A DNA stretch of 64,000 bases, from NCBI RefSeq assembly GCF_032854445.1, contig NC_088300.1:82377084-82441083 (forward strand), written 5' to 3'. Below are positions 37,201 to 48,628 of the stretch, piece after piece. Each line of letters begins with the position of its first letter. Positions within the stretch are counted from its first letter, which is position 1. This stretch comes from Liolophura sinensis. Lineage: Eukaryota; Mollusca; Polyplacophora; Chitonida; Chitonidae. Below the pieces are notes generated by a model. The model ran no database searches, was not told the DNA's origin, and saw only the letters and a program-made list of their open reading frames with translations. The position numbers and the translations under genes are program-made.

Positions 37201-40200
37201 CATTTACCATAGGCAAGTCATGTACGGCCACATAAAATATAAACTTAAGTGAATTCAGAACGTTATTTCTCTATCAAGTTCCTGAGCGATTTGGGAACTT
37301 TAGAACTCGATATGGGAACTACATTCGTTCATTTCTGTCAGCACTCTGATTACCTCATTCAAATGAAATTTTTTTTCCAAATACCTCCTTAACTAAATGA
37401 CAAAGTTTAGCTGTCAAGTAAATCGTTGTTCGACAATATTTGACAGAACCTCAGCACTTAGTTGTTATCAGTGATAAACATGGTTGACATGTGACATGAA
37501 AGTGTACCCGTGCCTTGTAAGCCTCCGTCAACTTTATCATGTTGGGGAACTGCCTCTTGGCCTGTTCCTCGCTCGGCGCCATGTAGTCGGGCACGTACGG
37601 AACGCCTTTCAGTCGCATTATTTCCATCATCTGATTGTTATCGAGCTCCACCTGTCGGCCGACAATGGAACTACGAGGGCACGGAGAACGAGTGGACCTA
37701 GAATCTAACAGAAGGAGACAGAAAACAACGGTGTAATCATTCACCGCAGTGCCCATGATTACGCAGCATGCTGGGACCAGTTTATAGGATACATGAAAAT
37801 GTAGGCCTACAATAAAACAAAGAGTATTGTTTTACGAAAAATTAAGACAGATATAGAAAAAATAGAAAACAATTATTATTTCTAAGTGACCCCTCTATTT
37901 TATGCATATTATCGGACAATGAAACTTTCGGGAAAGTTGTTTTGACAGCTATCACAAAGAGCTGGCCACTGAATTCTAGGATTGATCGCAGGGGGCTTAG
38001 GACAGGTAAAGCCATTTTTACGCCACTTGGATAGGCCCTATATGTAAGAAGTTAAAACAAAACATTTCATGCATCTTTTAACATTTATGTACCGGTAGTT
38101 AACGGATCAGGCAGCCCCACTCAATAGTGTAAAATTCCGCCGTAATAAACGGTTACTTTCTAGTCCAGTGCTAAAATACAGGGCAATGGAACTGTAAATA
38201 AGAAATTTAGGTCTATTTTTGTTACTGTGCGTTGTTGTTCATGGGTTCGTAATATGAGTCTGTCCCTAGCTAGGCTACGATGTAGTGTCATGGCGCCCAA
38301 GCACAAGACAGGAGGGGTGTGGCTGTGGGAAAGAGCAAAGTAAACCTATACCTGACCTTAGTGCGGACATAAATTATAGATAGTCTCGATAGGGACCGTG
38401 TGAGCCACATTAGCGAGCTACTGTCGTCATAGCGACCTTATCATAATTTCGTTCTCAGGTCTCTTCTACACGCTGACAGTCCTGTCTGTATGCTAACACG
38501 CTGACAGCTCCTCTCTGTATGTTTACACGCTGACAGTTCCTCTTTGTATCCTTACATGCTGACAGATCCTCTATGTATGCTCATACGCTGACAGCTCCTC
38601 TCTTTATGCTTACACGCTGACAGTTCCTCTTTGTATCCTTACATGCTGGCAGATCCTCTATGTATGCTTACACGCTGACAGCTCCTCTGTGTATGCTTTA
38701 CGTGCTGACAGTCCTATCTGTATGCTTACACTGTGACAGCCCCTCTCTGTATGCTTACACGCTGACAGCTCCTGTTTGTATCCTTACATGCTGGCAGATC
38801 CCCTATGCATGCTTACATGCTGACAGCTCCTCTGTGTATGCGTTACGTGCTGACAGTCCTGTCTGTATGCTTACACGCTGGCAGCCCCTCTCTGTATGCT
38901 TACACACTGACAGCCCTTCTCTGTATGCTTACACCCTGACAGCTCCTCTTTGTATCCTTACATGCTGACAGCTCCTTTGTGTATGCGTTACGTCCTGACA
39001 GTTCCTCCCCATATGCTTACACGCTGACATCGCCTCTCTGTATGCTTACACGCTGACAGCCTCTATGCTTACACGCTGACAGATCTTTCTGTATGCGTAC
39101 AGGCTGAGGGATCTCTTTGTATACTTACACGTTGACAGTCGTCTCTGTATGCTGACAGTTCCTCTCTGTATGCTTAGATGCTGTCAGTTCCTTTCTATAA
39201 GCTTAGATGCTGACAGTTCCTCTCTGTATACCTAAATGCTGAAAGTTCCTCTGTGTATGCTTACACGCTGAAAGCTCCTCTCTGTATGCTTAGATGCTGT
39301 CAGTTCCTTTCTATAAGCTTAGATGCTGACAGTTCCTCTCTGTATACCTAAATGCTGACAGTTCCTCTCTGTATGCTTAGATGCTGTCAGTTCCTTTCTA
39401 TAAGCTTAGATGCTGACAGTTCCTCTCTGTATACCTAAATGCTGAAAGTTCCTCTGTGTATGCTTACACGCTGAAAGCTCCTCTCTGTATGCTTAGACGC
39501 TAAAAGTTCCTCTCTGTATGCTTAGATGCTGACAATTCCTCTCTGTATACCTACACGCTGACAGCTCCTCTGTGCATGATTACAAGCTGACAGTTCCTCT
39601 GTGTATGCTTACACGCTGACAGCTGCTCTCTGTATGCCTACATGCTGACAGATCTTACTGTATGCTTACACGCTGACAGTTCCTCTCTGTAGACTTACTC
39701 ACTAAAAGTTCCTCTCTGTATGCTACATGCTGAATCCGCCTCTCTGTATGTTTGCACGCTAACAGCTCATCTATGTATGCTTACACGCTGACTGTCCCTG
39801 TAAGCTTACATGCTGATGGCTCCCCTTAGTATTCTTACACTTTGGAAGCTCATCTATGTATGCTTACATCCTGACAGTTCGTCTCTGCTTACACGCTGAC
39901 AGTTCATCTCTATATGCTTACACGCTAACACCTCCTGTCTGTACGCTGACAACTCATCTCCGTATACTTACGTGCTGACATATTCTCTCTGTATGCTTAC
40001 ACGCTGACATCTCCTCTCTGTATTCTTACACTCTGCCAGATCTTCTCTGTATGCTTAAACGCTGACAGTCTCTGACACTCTCTAACCCTCCTGTCTGTAT
40101 GCTTACACTGTGACAGTAGTCTTTGTATGCTTACACGCTGACAGTTCTCTCTGTATACTAACACGCTAACAGTTTTTCTCTGTGTGCTTACACGCTGGCA

Positions 40201-42646
40201 GCTCCTCTGTGTATGCTTACACGCTAACAGTCTCTGTAGGCTTACATGTTGATCATCTCTGTATACTAACACGCTGACAGTTCCTCTCTGTATGCTTACA
40301 CGCTGACAGTTCCTCTGTATGTTTACACGCTGACATCTCCTCTCCGTATACTTACACGCTGACAGTTTCTCTATGTATACTTACATGCTGACATATCCTC
40401 TCTGTATGCTTACACGCTGACAGTCTCACTATGCTTTTATGCTGACAGTTTCTCTCTGTATGCAGAAACGCTGACAGTCTCTGTATGCTTACATGTTGAC
40501 TGGTCCTTTCTGTATGCTTACATGCTGACAGTTTCTCTCGATATGCTTACATGCTGACAGCTCCTGTGTGTTTGCTCACCGGCTGACAGTTTTTCTCTGT
40601 ATGCTTACACGCTGAGTGTTCCTCTCTGGATGCCTACACGCTTACTGTTCCTCTATGTATGCTTACTTGTTAACAGTTCGTCTCTGTAGGCTTACACGCT
40701 GACGGTTCCTCTCTGTATCCTTACGTGCTGACAGCTCCTTTCTGTATGCTTACACGCTGACTGTTCCTCGCTGTATGCTTACATGTTGACAGCTTCTATC
40801 TGTATGCTAACACGCTAACGGTCCTTTCTGTTTGCTTACACGCCGATGGTTCCTCTCTGAATGCTTACACGCTGACCATTCCTCTCTGTCTGTTTACACG
40901 CTAACAATTGCTGTCTGTTTTCTTACACGCAGACAGCTCCTCTCTGTATGCTTACATGCTGACAGCTCCACTCTGTGTGCTTACATGCTGGCAGTCTTCT
41001 AGACATGCTTTCACGGTGACAGTCTCTTTATGCTTACATGATGAAAGCTCCTCTCTGTAAGCTTACACGCTGACAGTTCCTCTCTGTGTGCTTACACGCT
41101 GACAGTCTTCTCGGTATGCTTTCACGGTGACAGTCTCTTTATGCTTACATGCTGAAAGCTTCTCTCTATAAGCTTACACGCTGACAGTTCCTCTTTGTAT
41201 GCTTACACGCTGACAGTCCCTCTCTATATTCTTACATGCTGACAGTTCCTCTCTGTATGCTTGCATGCTGACAGTTCCTCTCTGTATACGTACAACCTGA
41301 CAGTTCATCTCTGTATACCTACACCCTGACAGTTCCTCTCTGTAAGCTTACACGCTGAAAGCTCCACTCTGTGTGCTTACACGCTGACAGTCTTCTCGAT
41401 ATGCTTTCGCGGTGACAGTCTCTTGATGCTTACACGCTGAGAGCTACGCTCTGTAAGCTTACACGCTGACAGTTCCTCTCTGTATGCTTATTGGGTAACC
41501 GTTTCCTGTCTTTTTGCGTACACCCTGACAGTTCCTTTCTGTATGCTTACACGCTGACATTTTCTGTATTCTAACACGCTGACAGTCCTCCCTGTGTGCT
41601 TACACGTGGAACAGCGTCACGTTTGCCAGCACCTTGTGGAAGGTCTTCGTGGTATACACGTGTGATAGTGAACGGACATTTTTGTACTCGTCAAGTCGTA
41701 ATTGTGTTTATAAAAATGTATCAAGAAATTTAATATAAATTGGGCATATTTTATTTTGAAAAGCCTAGATGTGTTGTTATCTCAAATCATGAAACAATTC
41801 TACAAGGAATCATGCCAAACAATTCTGCAAGCAACCACAAAACGATATAAACAGTGAGAATTATAACTTATGAAATACCGCGAGATTAACTAATATAATA
41901 ACAGAGTTCTGGGTGATTATACCAGAGGTTGCAGATAATGCCCATTTCTTGTGAACTGAGGAACTGAAGTAAAAAACTTTTAGTCAGTCAGATGTTTGGA
42001 CGTGAAGCATTATTTACTCCCTGAAGAGAAGTTTTCCTATACATATGTAGTCTTAGCTTTACAACTGGCGTTAAATGCTCAACTGTCTTTGCTTCGCGGG
42101 TCACTGGGCTAGGAGAATTCCAGAAAAGTTAGAAGTTTTACCAGACCGAAGCAATCTGCCTTATTAATTTATTACCATGTGTCCTTTACAAAATGTCTGA
42201 ATGGATTATGATTTGAACTAACTGTTTATTATACGCAAAATAAATTCGTGCCATTAATGGATTCATTCAAACAAACGGCACGAGATTTATCCTTGTGGAC
42301 CTCTAGGCTACAATGAGTATGCCAGATGCACGTGACTTAATTTTGTTTTTAAATCCCTTACATAAGCAAACGAGTGAAAAACCCCTATCTCACCCTCCCC
42401 AAATAACAGAAATTGAAATAAATGGATACAAAATGATATTATACTTCATTTATTAGTAAGTTATTTATGCACTGCCTGTGTATCTTTACCCAAGAACAGA
42501 TTTTTGCCATAACTGACTTACAGCTAACAAGCGAGTAACAGTGCCTGCGAACGGTATAAAAAGAGTGAGTGAGGCTTACCGTGGAAAACCTGTAGTAAGG
42601 CGGAGACGATAAGCACACCGCGGGCTAGGGCAAGCGACTGAAGCAT
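34001..42646 (-). CDS. Secreted cystine-knot cytokine precursor, Trunk/PTTH-like, 3'-partial
   Basis: The four-exon model, read on the minus strand, is 42646-42580, 37704-37508, 37056-36758 and 34244-34001; intron phases are 1, 0 and 2 and every join stays open. The precursor of about 268 codons has a 22-residue hydrophobic signal segment, a pro-region with helical runs (NQMMEIMRLK, MKRLLHDLEHLHNQKLQHLH), N-glycosylation sites (NLT, NFT, NMT), and a GRRKR processing site. It then has a cysteine-rich part reading YLRMCSTCSATTTLP, then DHFPRVINEVVC and DRGCL. LPxDxFPRxIxxxxC with flanking cysteines is how I recognise Trunk/PTTH-type growth factors. IL-17-like is the alternative. If Trunk-like, it would be a secreted ligand cleaved by furin-type proteases. 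The last exon, with the remaining cysteines, was not located. Introns hold minisatellites and SINEs. Confidence 0.72.
34709..34976 (-). repeat. SINE family 1, full-length, in intron 3
   Basis: On the minus strand: tRNA head GGGGCCTCCGTGGCTCAGTT, B box GTGAGTTCAAGTCC, body with CATAATGCTGACCGCCGTCG, tail ending TAAATAAATAAATAAATT. It is one of four near-complete copies. Confidence 0.93.
34990..35700. repeat. Minisatellite, 36/37-bp unit, with SINE tail fragment
   Basis: Repeats contain TATTGTGTACAGAATACGTC followed by TTAATA and AGCC or AGCAAACC. The period is 37 bp near 35161-35310 and 36 bp after 35520. A SINE family-1 tail fragment (plus strand, GTATTCTTGAGTACGG-like, about 35362-35418) interrupts it. 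It lies in intron 3 of the cytokine-like gene. Confidence 0.9.
35725..35795 (+). repeat. SINE family 1, tail fragment
   Basis: CCCGGTTTCCTTTAACCATA, then CTGACCGCC, a gap, and GGCGTAAAACACTAAATCAA match the end of family 1 with an internal deletion. Confidence 0.7.
35796..36757. other. Intron 3 remainder
   Basis: No repeat or exon recognised. A minus-strand open frame at 36412-36630 has no features linking it to the cytokine-like protein and no good splice borders. Confidence 0.4.
36758..37056 (-). CDS. Exon 3: pro-region and RRKR cleavage site
   Basis: Acceptor TTTCTCCTCCAG. It encodes EVHLDYHHFVPDKD, helical repeats with HLHNQKLQHLH, KLDNLTSALLRLNFT and LLLGRRKRQTSKSQQ. Two donors are possible: GTATAT at 36757, chosen because its phase fits exon 4, and a stronger-looking GTAAGT at 36785 whose phase does not. 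Confidence 0.75.
37508..37704 (-). CDS. Exon 2: pro-region
   Basis: The acceptor is a long pyrimidine tract ending TCCTTCTGTTAG, and the donor is CGG/GTACAC at 37507. It encodes SRSTRSPCPRSSIVGRQVEL and a helical stretch to EAYKAR. The reading frame is also open upstream of the acceptor, which creates a false ATG start at 37756. Confidence 0.75.
38465..41610. repeat. Minisatellite, 29-bp unit, about 108 copies, in intron 1
   Basis: A unit containing CTGACAGTTCCTCTCTGTAT and GCTTACACG is repeated for about 3.1 kb. Higher-order structure is visible: CTGTCAGTTCCTTTCTATAA recurs at 39181, 39297 and 39384, spacings of 116 and 87 bp, exactly four and three units. A second composite (CGGTGACAGTCTCTT type) recurs near 41012, 41126 and 41411. 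It is unrelated in sequence to the other 29-bp array at 20530. Confidence 0.95.
41611..42579. other. Intron 1, unique part
   Basis: AT-rich, without recognised exons or repeats. Confidence 0.45.
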
Positions 42647-42655
42647 CCTGCAAGC
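42580..42655 (-). CDS. Exon 1 of the cytokine-like gene: signal peptide
   Basis: ATG at 42646-42644, then MLQSLALARGVLIVSALLQV, a positively charged then hydrophobic stretch typical of a signal peptide, ending before a GTAAGC donor at 42579. One base is left over, which pairs with the two leading bases of exon 2. TTTTCAG just above the ATG (exon edge at 42655) looks like an acceptor, so a 5' untranslated exon probably lies further upstream. Confidence 0.75.
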
Positions 42656-42859
42656 CTGAAAACATATCATATAATTATGTGGCGAATTTTAGCACCCATA
42701 TCAAATCAGCTAAACAATATTATGGTGTGGTAAAAGAATAAAGGTAAAAAGGTAAAAGCATGTAGTATATCGCTTTGTTCTGTATACTTCACGCCGTTTT
42801 TGAAGATACATTAGATTAACCAGCTGTACCTAAGGCCATATCCTCCAAAAATCACACAC

Positions 42860-43027
42860 ACTGCATATCTCCACCCACTATATATCTCCATCCACGATAT
42901 ATCTCCATCCCCTCTATATCTACATCCACGATATATCTTCATCCACTATATATCTCCATCCCTATATATCTTCATCCACGATATATCTCCATCCCTATAT
43001 ATCTTCATCAACGATGTATCTCCACCC
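42860..43027. repeat. Short tandem repeat, 17-bp unit
   Basis: About nine copies of ATATATCTCCATCCACG with variants lie about 210-380 bp upstream of the signal-peptide exon on the minus strand. It could sit in the 5' intron or promoter region of that gene. Confidence 0.85.
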
Positions 43028-43151
43028 GCTACGCAATACCATGGATCACCACGGTTATCCTACAAATTCCCTGAAGTTGAATGCATTAAGCTGTCTTAAT
43101 ACTTATACTAACAGTTTAGAGATATGAAAAAAATACACATTTTATCACAAT

Positions 43152-43437
43152 GCTTCCTTCGTGGCACGGTGGTTTCGAGCTCTCGCTGCAGAATGACCCG
43201 TGAGACTCTCACCAACGTGGTCGCAGTGAGTTCAAGTCCAGCTCTTGCTGGCTTCCTCTCAGGACGTACTTGGGGAGGTCTGCCGTGGGTTTTCCCGGGT
43301 TCTATCCGATATCCTGCTCCGACAGTGCTTTTCACCCGGGTTCTATCCGATATCCTGCTCCGACAGTGCTTGTCACCATTGTACAAGTGAAACAGGGGTA
43401 CGACGTAAAACATCAATAAATAAGTAAATAAATAGCT
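43152..43437 (+). repeat. SINE family 1 variant with a 41-bp internal duplication
   Basis: The tRNA-like head (GTGGCACGGTGGTTTCGAGC) and B box (GTGAGTTCAAGTCC) are present. In the body a segment CGGGTTCTATCCGATATCCT with GCTCCGACAGTGCTT occurs twice in tandem (about 43295 and 43336). The tail is ATCAATAAATAAGTAAATAAA. Confidence 0.85.
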
Positions 43438-44559
43438 TAATTTCGTGAGAAAACTTCTTTAATAGAATAATGTATTCTTTAATAAATGTAGTTAATCCTG
43501 GTTTTTTCTTGTTCTGTTTTTTATAACTTTTTGTGAAATGAAGTTAACTGATGAAATCTAGTTGTGTTAACCCTTACCGTGATGAATCTGTGGCAGTTCT
43601 ATCAGATCACTGGAAGGTAGCTGGTGTTAAGTTTGGGGGACAGGCCATCGCGTGTCAGCTTATAACGGATGTAGAGTCATCGTCTGTCTCTGCACACTTC
43701 CGTATTTACGCAGCCTGGCCTCTGGCACACATCAGTCGGGGCGCTCTGTTTACAGACCCTATCGCACGAGCTCTCCCTCGCTCGCACCCAGCTACTGTTT
43801 CAGTTCAGTGTAATCACAGTTGAGGGGCGCTCCTGTCCCCTGTCTTCACCAGTGTATGAATAACGGTCGATTCGCTGATCAGCACGCGCTGCAGGAGAAG
43901 GAATATCCCTCAGTCCACCCCACCCCTCAGATACCGGGACACTGGACACAGGGCGGCGGCGTAGATTGGCTACCAAAGTGCACATTCATTAAAGCGCTTT
44001 TTTATTTCTACTGTTGTGATTTCAAGAAGTGTCCCTTTATGTTTGCGGACGCACCCGTGGTCTAACACTAATACAATGACAAAGACGGTGTAACTCGGGT
44101 GTACTGTCCCTTCAGCGATTGGCTAAACTCATGGAATACCTGTCTGTGGAGTTGGATGAACCGCACTCATTGGTTAACACCCAGCTCAGACTGGATATAT
44201 ATTTGACTCGTGCTGAGTCACGTTTTTTTTAAGAACCCAGGTGTTTAATCACTGATCGAATGAACACTCCCAGAACATCTACGTGGTTCTCAGGTTTTTC
44301 TGTTTGAGGGTAAATGTGATTAGCTGTCGTCAAGACTGAATTTGGGCGACAGACACCAGTGTCCCCCCACTCCCTGCTCGCATTATGTCGCCCACGCCCC
44401 GATGCATGGGGGGATCTGAACCACAGTCACACTTGTATTAATGTTTACCCTTGTCAGCCAAATGTTTCTCCAGTTAATTTATGCGTTCGCCAATACACCG
44501 GGGTTATTAAACTTTTTTACTACACGTTTATTTGTATCAACGGCACTTTATCATACTTT
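43438..44559. other. Unassigned, moderately GC-rich, no gene supported
   Basis: Open frames on both strands (43551-43823 plus, 43800-43985 minus, 44359-44616 plus) lack family features or clear splice partners. Its base composition resembles a promoter or untranslated-exon region for the minus-strand gene starting at 42646, but this is inference. Confidence 0.3.
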
Positions 44560-45075
44560 ACATCTTACAGGGAACAAAAAGGACTTTCTCTTGGTTCTCC
44601 GCTTGAGGCCTTCTGACTTCACTGGTAATTAAAAAGTGTCTCTCTCTTGGACATCAGTTTGAAGCTTTCTAACTCACGGGGAGTGAAAAAGGGTCTGTCT
44701 CATGTTCATCAATTTGAAGCTTTCTAACTCACGGGGAGTGAAAAAGGGTCTGTCTCTTGATCATCAGTTTGAAGCTTTCTAACTCACGGGGGGTAAAAAA
44801 GGGCCTGTCTCTTTGTCATCAGTTTGATGCTTTCTTACTCACGGGGACTAAAAAATGATCTGTCTCTTGTTCTCATATTGAGGTTTTCTAACTTAGAGAG
44901 AAAAGCAGATTGCCTATTTGTGATTCTAAATTTTAGGCTTCCTAACTTATTAGGAAGAGTGAAGAAAACGTTCTTCTTGGTTTTCCGTTTTAGGCTTCTT
45001 AAGCTGTGTGGAGTAAAAAGCTGTTTTTTTTTCTTTTTGGTTCTCACTTTGATTCTTTCTAACTTAGCCGGAAAT
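44560..45075. repeat. Degenerate tandem repeat, 55-bp unit
   Basis: GAAGCTTTCTAACTCACGGG starts at 44661, 44716 and 44771, with GATGCTTTCTTACTCACGGG at 44826, an exact 55-bp period. More diverged copies follow to about 45075. The sequence is unrelated to the 55-bp array at 26700. Confidence 0.88.
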
Positions 45076-45451
45076 GACCCATATACAGAAACCCCTCTCC
45101 AGTTTATCTCTAGTCAATACAGAGATACCCTAGTGCTGCCAACTTTTCCAACAGTCTCCGCTTGACACTGCAAATACAGCATAGGAAGATATCAAAGAAA
45201 ATAGAAAAATGGCTTATATCTGCAAAATCCCACAAAAACTGAAAAATGAACGGTGTACTTGAATTGTTGAGATTTTCTAAAAATTTAAATGGCAAGTTTT
45301 TGCATATCCGATAATGTATGAAAAGGCTACTATTGGGTTTAATTATATTCTGGAGCCGAATACTGACTACTTTTTCGCAAAAGTGTGTCTCAGCTTTGTG
45401 TGATGTGTACTGTTAGATGAACTGTCAGCTAAACTGATGTAGCCAGTTGTA

Positions 45452-46260
45452 ATGGAAGCGGTACAGTCCGCGCGGTGCATTTGTCCCGAAATCGGACAGG
45501 AGTGCAGAAAGCTGCATGAGATGAATCTTGTCAGTAAATCGTGCGCTCTGTGTAATTCGGTTAGGCTGAAGGCAGTGCAAGATTACAAAGTGGCACACGC
45601 GTCTTTCAGGCGTACATTTAAAGTTTGTCGACACAAAAAGGGAGGACTAGTGTTTGAATGGTAAGACAGCTTCTTCACTACGCAAGTTATGGTAGGCCTA
45701 GTGTATGTCACCAATAGACTGATCTATTTCTGAGGTTTTATTCTCTTAATTTATAGGCGTTGGTTTACTTTATCTCAGTCACAAAGTAATTCAAAGTATA
45801 TTTTTGTAGAGGAAGTAGGCTATTCTTAAGTGAAGTTCGGTGACCAATTATAACTGTGCTTTATAAATTTGGCCGCCGTCGCATATGTGAGATATTCTTG
45901 TGTATGGCGTAAAACACAAATCAAATACATTCCGGTTTAGAGTACGATCGATGAACAGGTGAGAGATGATTTTAGTCCGATATTTATTTTGCATGTTAAA
46001 TACATGTAAGGTAAAAATGGTAAAGATATTTTTTGAATGAAACAAGCCTATTTAACGTGACAAGTAAAATATTTCGTACTTGTGCGCCGTAATCAAGTGG
46101 AGTCTTAGATATAAAATCCAATCAATAACTTGAAAAAGTAAAAGTGGATAAAACATAATGTGGTTAGTATGCATAGCAACTGATCGGTTTCTTGAAGACG
46201 CCGGTTGGATGAACGTTGCACAGTAACACCCCCTCCCCCCGGTGTAGCAGTATCATGGAA
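45452..46260 (+). pseudogene. LINE copy A: 3' end only
   Basis: The open frame 45452-45664 ends with DYKVAHASFRRTFKVCRHKK, which aligns with the ends of copies B (about 48283) and C (about 54585). The 3' region that follows also matches those copies (TATTTTGCATGTTAAATACATG, CGTAATCAAGTGGAGT, CACATTCCCATTCT-type block). It includes an embedded SINE family-1 tail at about 45869-45925. The reverse transcriptase part is absent, replaced upstream by a tandem repeat. Confidence 0.6.
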
Positions 46261-46513
46261 AATTCCCATTCTGGCGACATTGTATTTGTAAAAGGCTGTA
46301 GAAAAATGAAAGTACAACACCGATTTTTAATATCAGGGGGCAAAGCACATCGAGTCGTTAAAGCCTTGTACTTTGGGATGTATTTTCGATAATTTGCATC
46401 TGTAAAGAAATATTTATAATTATGTTGAACAAAAAGGACCTTAAGGCCTGTTTTATAAATTTGGATGAGGAAAAGGCGCTTGATAGAGTGGACTGGTCGT
46501 TTTGTTTGAATGT

Positions 46514-46765
46514 TTACAAAAGTATAATTTGGGGCCAGATTTTGAGAGGCTCCTGGGTCATTGCTGTCTGTTCCTGGCATTCCTACACGTACAGTAACGC
46601 CGAAAGGGTACAGCCCTAACGGACACCACGAGATAAGCTAAATGATTCTGTCACGTGACCGTTAACAATAACACTGCCTGTCACGTGACCGTTAACAATA
46701 ACACTGCTTTTTATATAACAGTTTTACCCAGTTACAAAATCTGGCCCCAAATTGTACTTTAAATT
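46514..46765. repeat. Inverted duplication inside LINE copy B
   Basis: AGTATAATTTGGGGCCAGAT at about 46518 has its reverse complement, ATCTGGCCCCAAATTGTACT, at about 46739. The same LINE segment in copy C (53416, encoding EYNFGPDF) is single, so copy B carries a foldback rearrangement. A 30-bp tandem duplication (TCACGTGACCGTTAACAATA, 46651 and 46681) lies inside it. Confidence 0.75.
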
Positions 46766-46767
46766 AT

Positions 46768-46910
46768 AGGTCTGTCAGCAACCTACGCATGGTTGTGGGT
46801 TTTCTCCGGGCTCTGCCCTGTTTCCCCCCCACCATAATGCTGGCTGCCGTCGTATAAATGAAATATTCTTGAGTACGGCGTGAAACATCAATCATATAAA
46901 TAAATAAATA
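46768..46910 (+). repeat. SINE family 1, 5'-truncated
   Basis: GTCAGCAACCTACGCATGGT through ACCATAATGCTGGCTGCCGT to the ATCATATAAATAAATAAATA tail. The tRNA head is missing. Confidence 0.88.
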
Positions 46911-48536
46911 TTTAAATATAAATATGGGTTGAAACAGTTGTTCCTGATGTTGATCTGAAAATTTGTGGAGTGTACTTTGGAGTAGATCAAGCGGAGCTTA
47001 ACTCGGATCGAATCCTCATAAAGGTGAAATAGAATGTTTTGTCATGGGCAGGAAGATTTTTAACCCTTCATGGCAAGTCTGTCCTCATTAATAGTTTGAC
47101 ATCAGCAGTGTTATGGTTTACTGCTCAATGTGTATGTTCACTCAGTCAATGTGTTAACCAGTGTTCCCAAAAAGAGTTCAGGTTTTTATGGAGCAACAAA
47201 CCTGAATCTGAACAAACAAAAAGGACTATTGTGTACAATACCTTCGTTGCTGGCGGAGATTGTATAAGTTTTAACTTTAACTTTTTAAACGCTAGATTGT
47301 AAAATTTTTAACTGCCAGATATATTTTGAAGTTGATTAATGGGTCTATGGCGGCTTGGACTTGTTTCGCCATTTATTGGATAGGACTGTCTTTGCAAAAT
47401 GTTAAACCAGAGTTCGGTTAGGCCTAACATACTTCACTCTCAATATGTACCACCAATTTACCACCAGTTCGCAATGAACGCATGGAAAGAGTTTTACAAG
47501 GGACAAACATTATATGTGTTCCCATACACCACCAAGTTCATTTACACTCAGCTCAACAAAACTGTTGTAGAGGTTCCTCATGTGTTTTCTGTCAGAACCC
47601 AGAAACGCAGGAACATCTGTTTGTCGAATGTCGCATGATGCAGCAAGTCTTTAATGAAATCTTCGTGTTTTGGCTTTGTATACAAATTTTATACCGCATT
47701 TAAACGAAAAGAACCTAATCAGTAAGATACAGTTTTCCCTCTGGTGTGCTCGCAATGAAATGGTATTTCAGAACAAATTAAGAGATGTTAATTCTATTGT
47801 TGGATTTGCAAAGGGTACCATCAGGACAAGACTTCATGTGGACTTTGTGTGGGTAAAAAGGCAGACGTTACAACAGATTTGGTGTAAAAGCAAAGTGTTT
47901 TGCAGAGTACAAAATGAAAAATTGGTGTATTTGTTAAAGTAAGATGCATGTTTGTAAATGTGATATTAGTGATTCAATCCCGTGTATAGTATAACACTGT
48001 TTATCTAGTCAAACTTTTGCAATATATATGGGCAAGCTAGTTACCGTGCCAACACTGTTATGTATTTAAGAAGATTGAATGGGTGTACATTGTCACCGGT
48101 GATTAAATTATTTTAATTATCAAAAAAAATATTGTCCCTTAAATTGGGAATTGCGTATTTGTACCATAATACTAAACCATTTTCTTAGAGCGAATAGTAT
48201 TATCACGTTTGTCGTGTGGTACGCTGGAACTTTCGTTGGAAGAACTTTTGGAAAGACCTCTTCTCATCTGGTAGTGTGGTACAAAATTACAAGGTGGCAC
48301 ACATGTTTTTCAGGCGTGCATTTAAAGTTGTCCACACAAAAGAAGGGAGACTACTTAATTAATGGTACGAAATATTTAGCACTAAATAAGACTATGGTAA
48401 TGTATGCCACCATTGGACTGAGCTATTGTTGAAGTCTTTTTCTCTTAATTTCCAAGCACTGTTGTTCTTTATCTCATATTGTGGAAAAATATTTCTTTAA
48501 ATAAAGTGTGGTTACTGATAATTGGTGTACTCTGCT

Positions 48537-48628
48537 TTGTTTCCTCCAACCTTAAAGCTGGGTCGGCGTCGTATAAGCGAGATATTTGTTGAGTACGTCA
48601 TAAAAACCAATTAAATAAAAAAAAATGT
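48537..48628 (+). repeat. SINE family 1 tail embedded in the LINE 3' region (copy B)
   Basis: TTTCCTCCAACCTTAAAGCT, GGCGTCGTATAAGCGAGATA and a poly(A)-like end. The same fragment is at the homologous place in copies A (about 45869) and C (54798), so it was there before the copies duplicated. Confidence 0.8.

Noticed and set aside
37451-37756. A 101-codon minus-strand ORF starting MGTAVNDYTVVF as a complete secreted protein
   Set aside because: Its N-terminal part is the polypyrimidine tract of an intron read in frame. A clear TTAG acceptor at 37705 and the signal-peptide exon at 42646-42580 give a better model.
38660-40272. Open frames of Tyr/Leu/Cys-rich repeats (plus) and a Val/Ser/Arg-rich frame (minus)
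   Set aside because: Products of the 29-bp minisatellite in intron 1.
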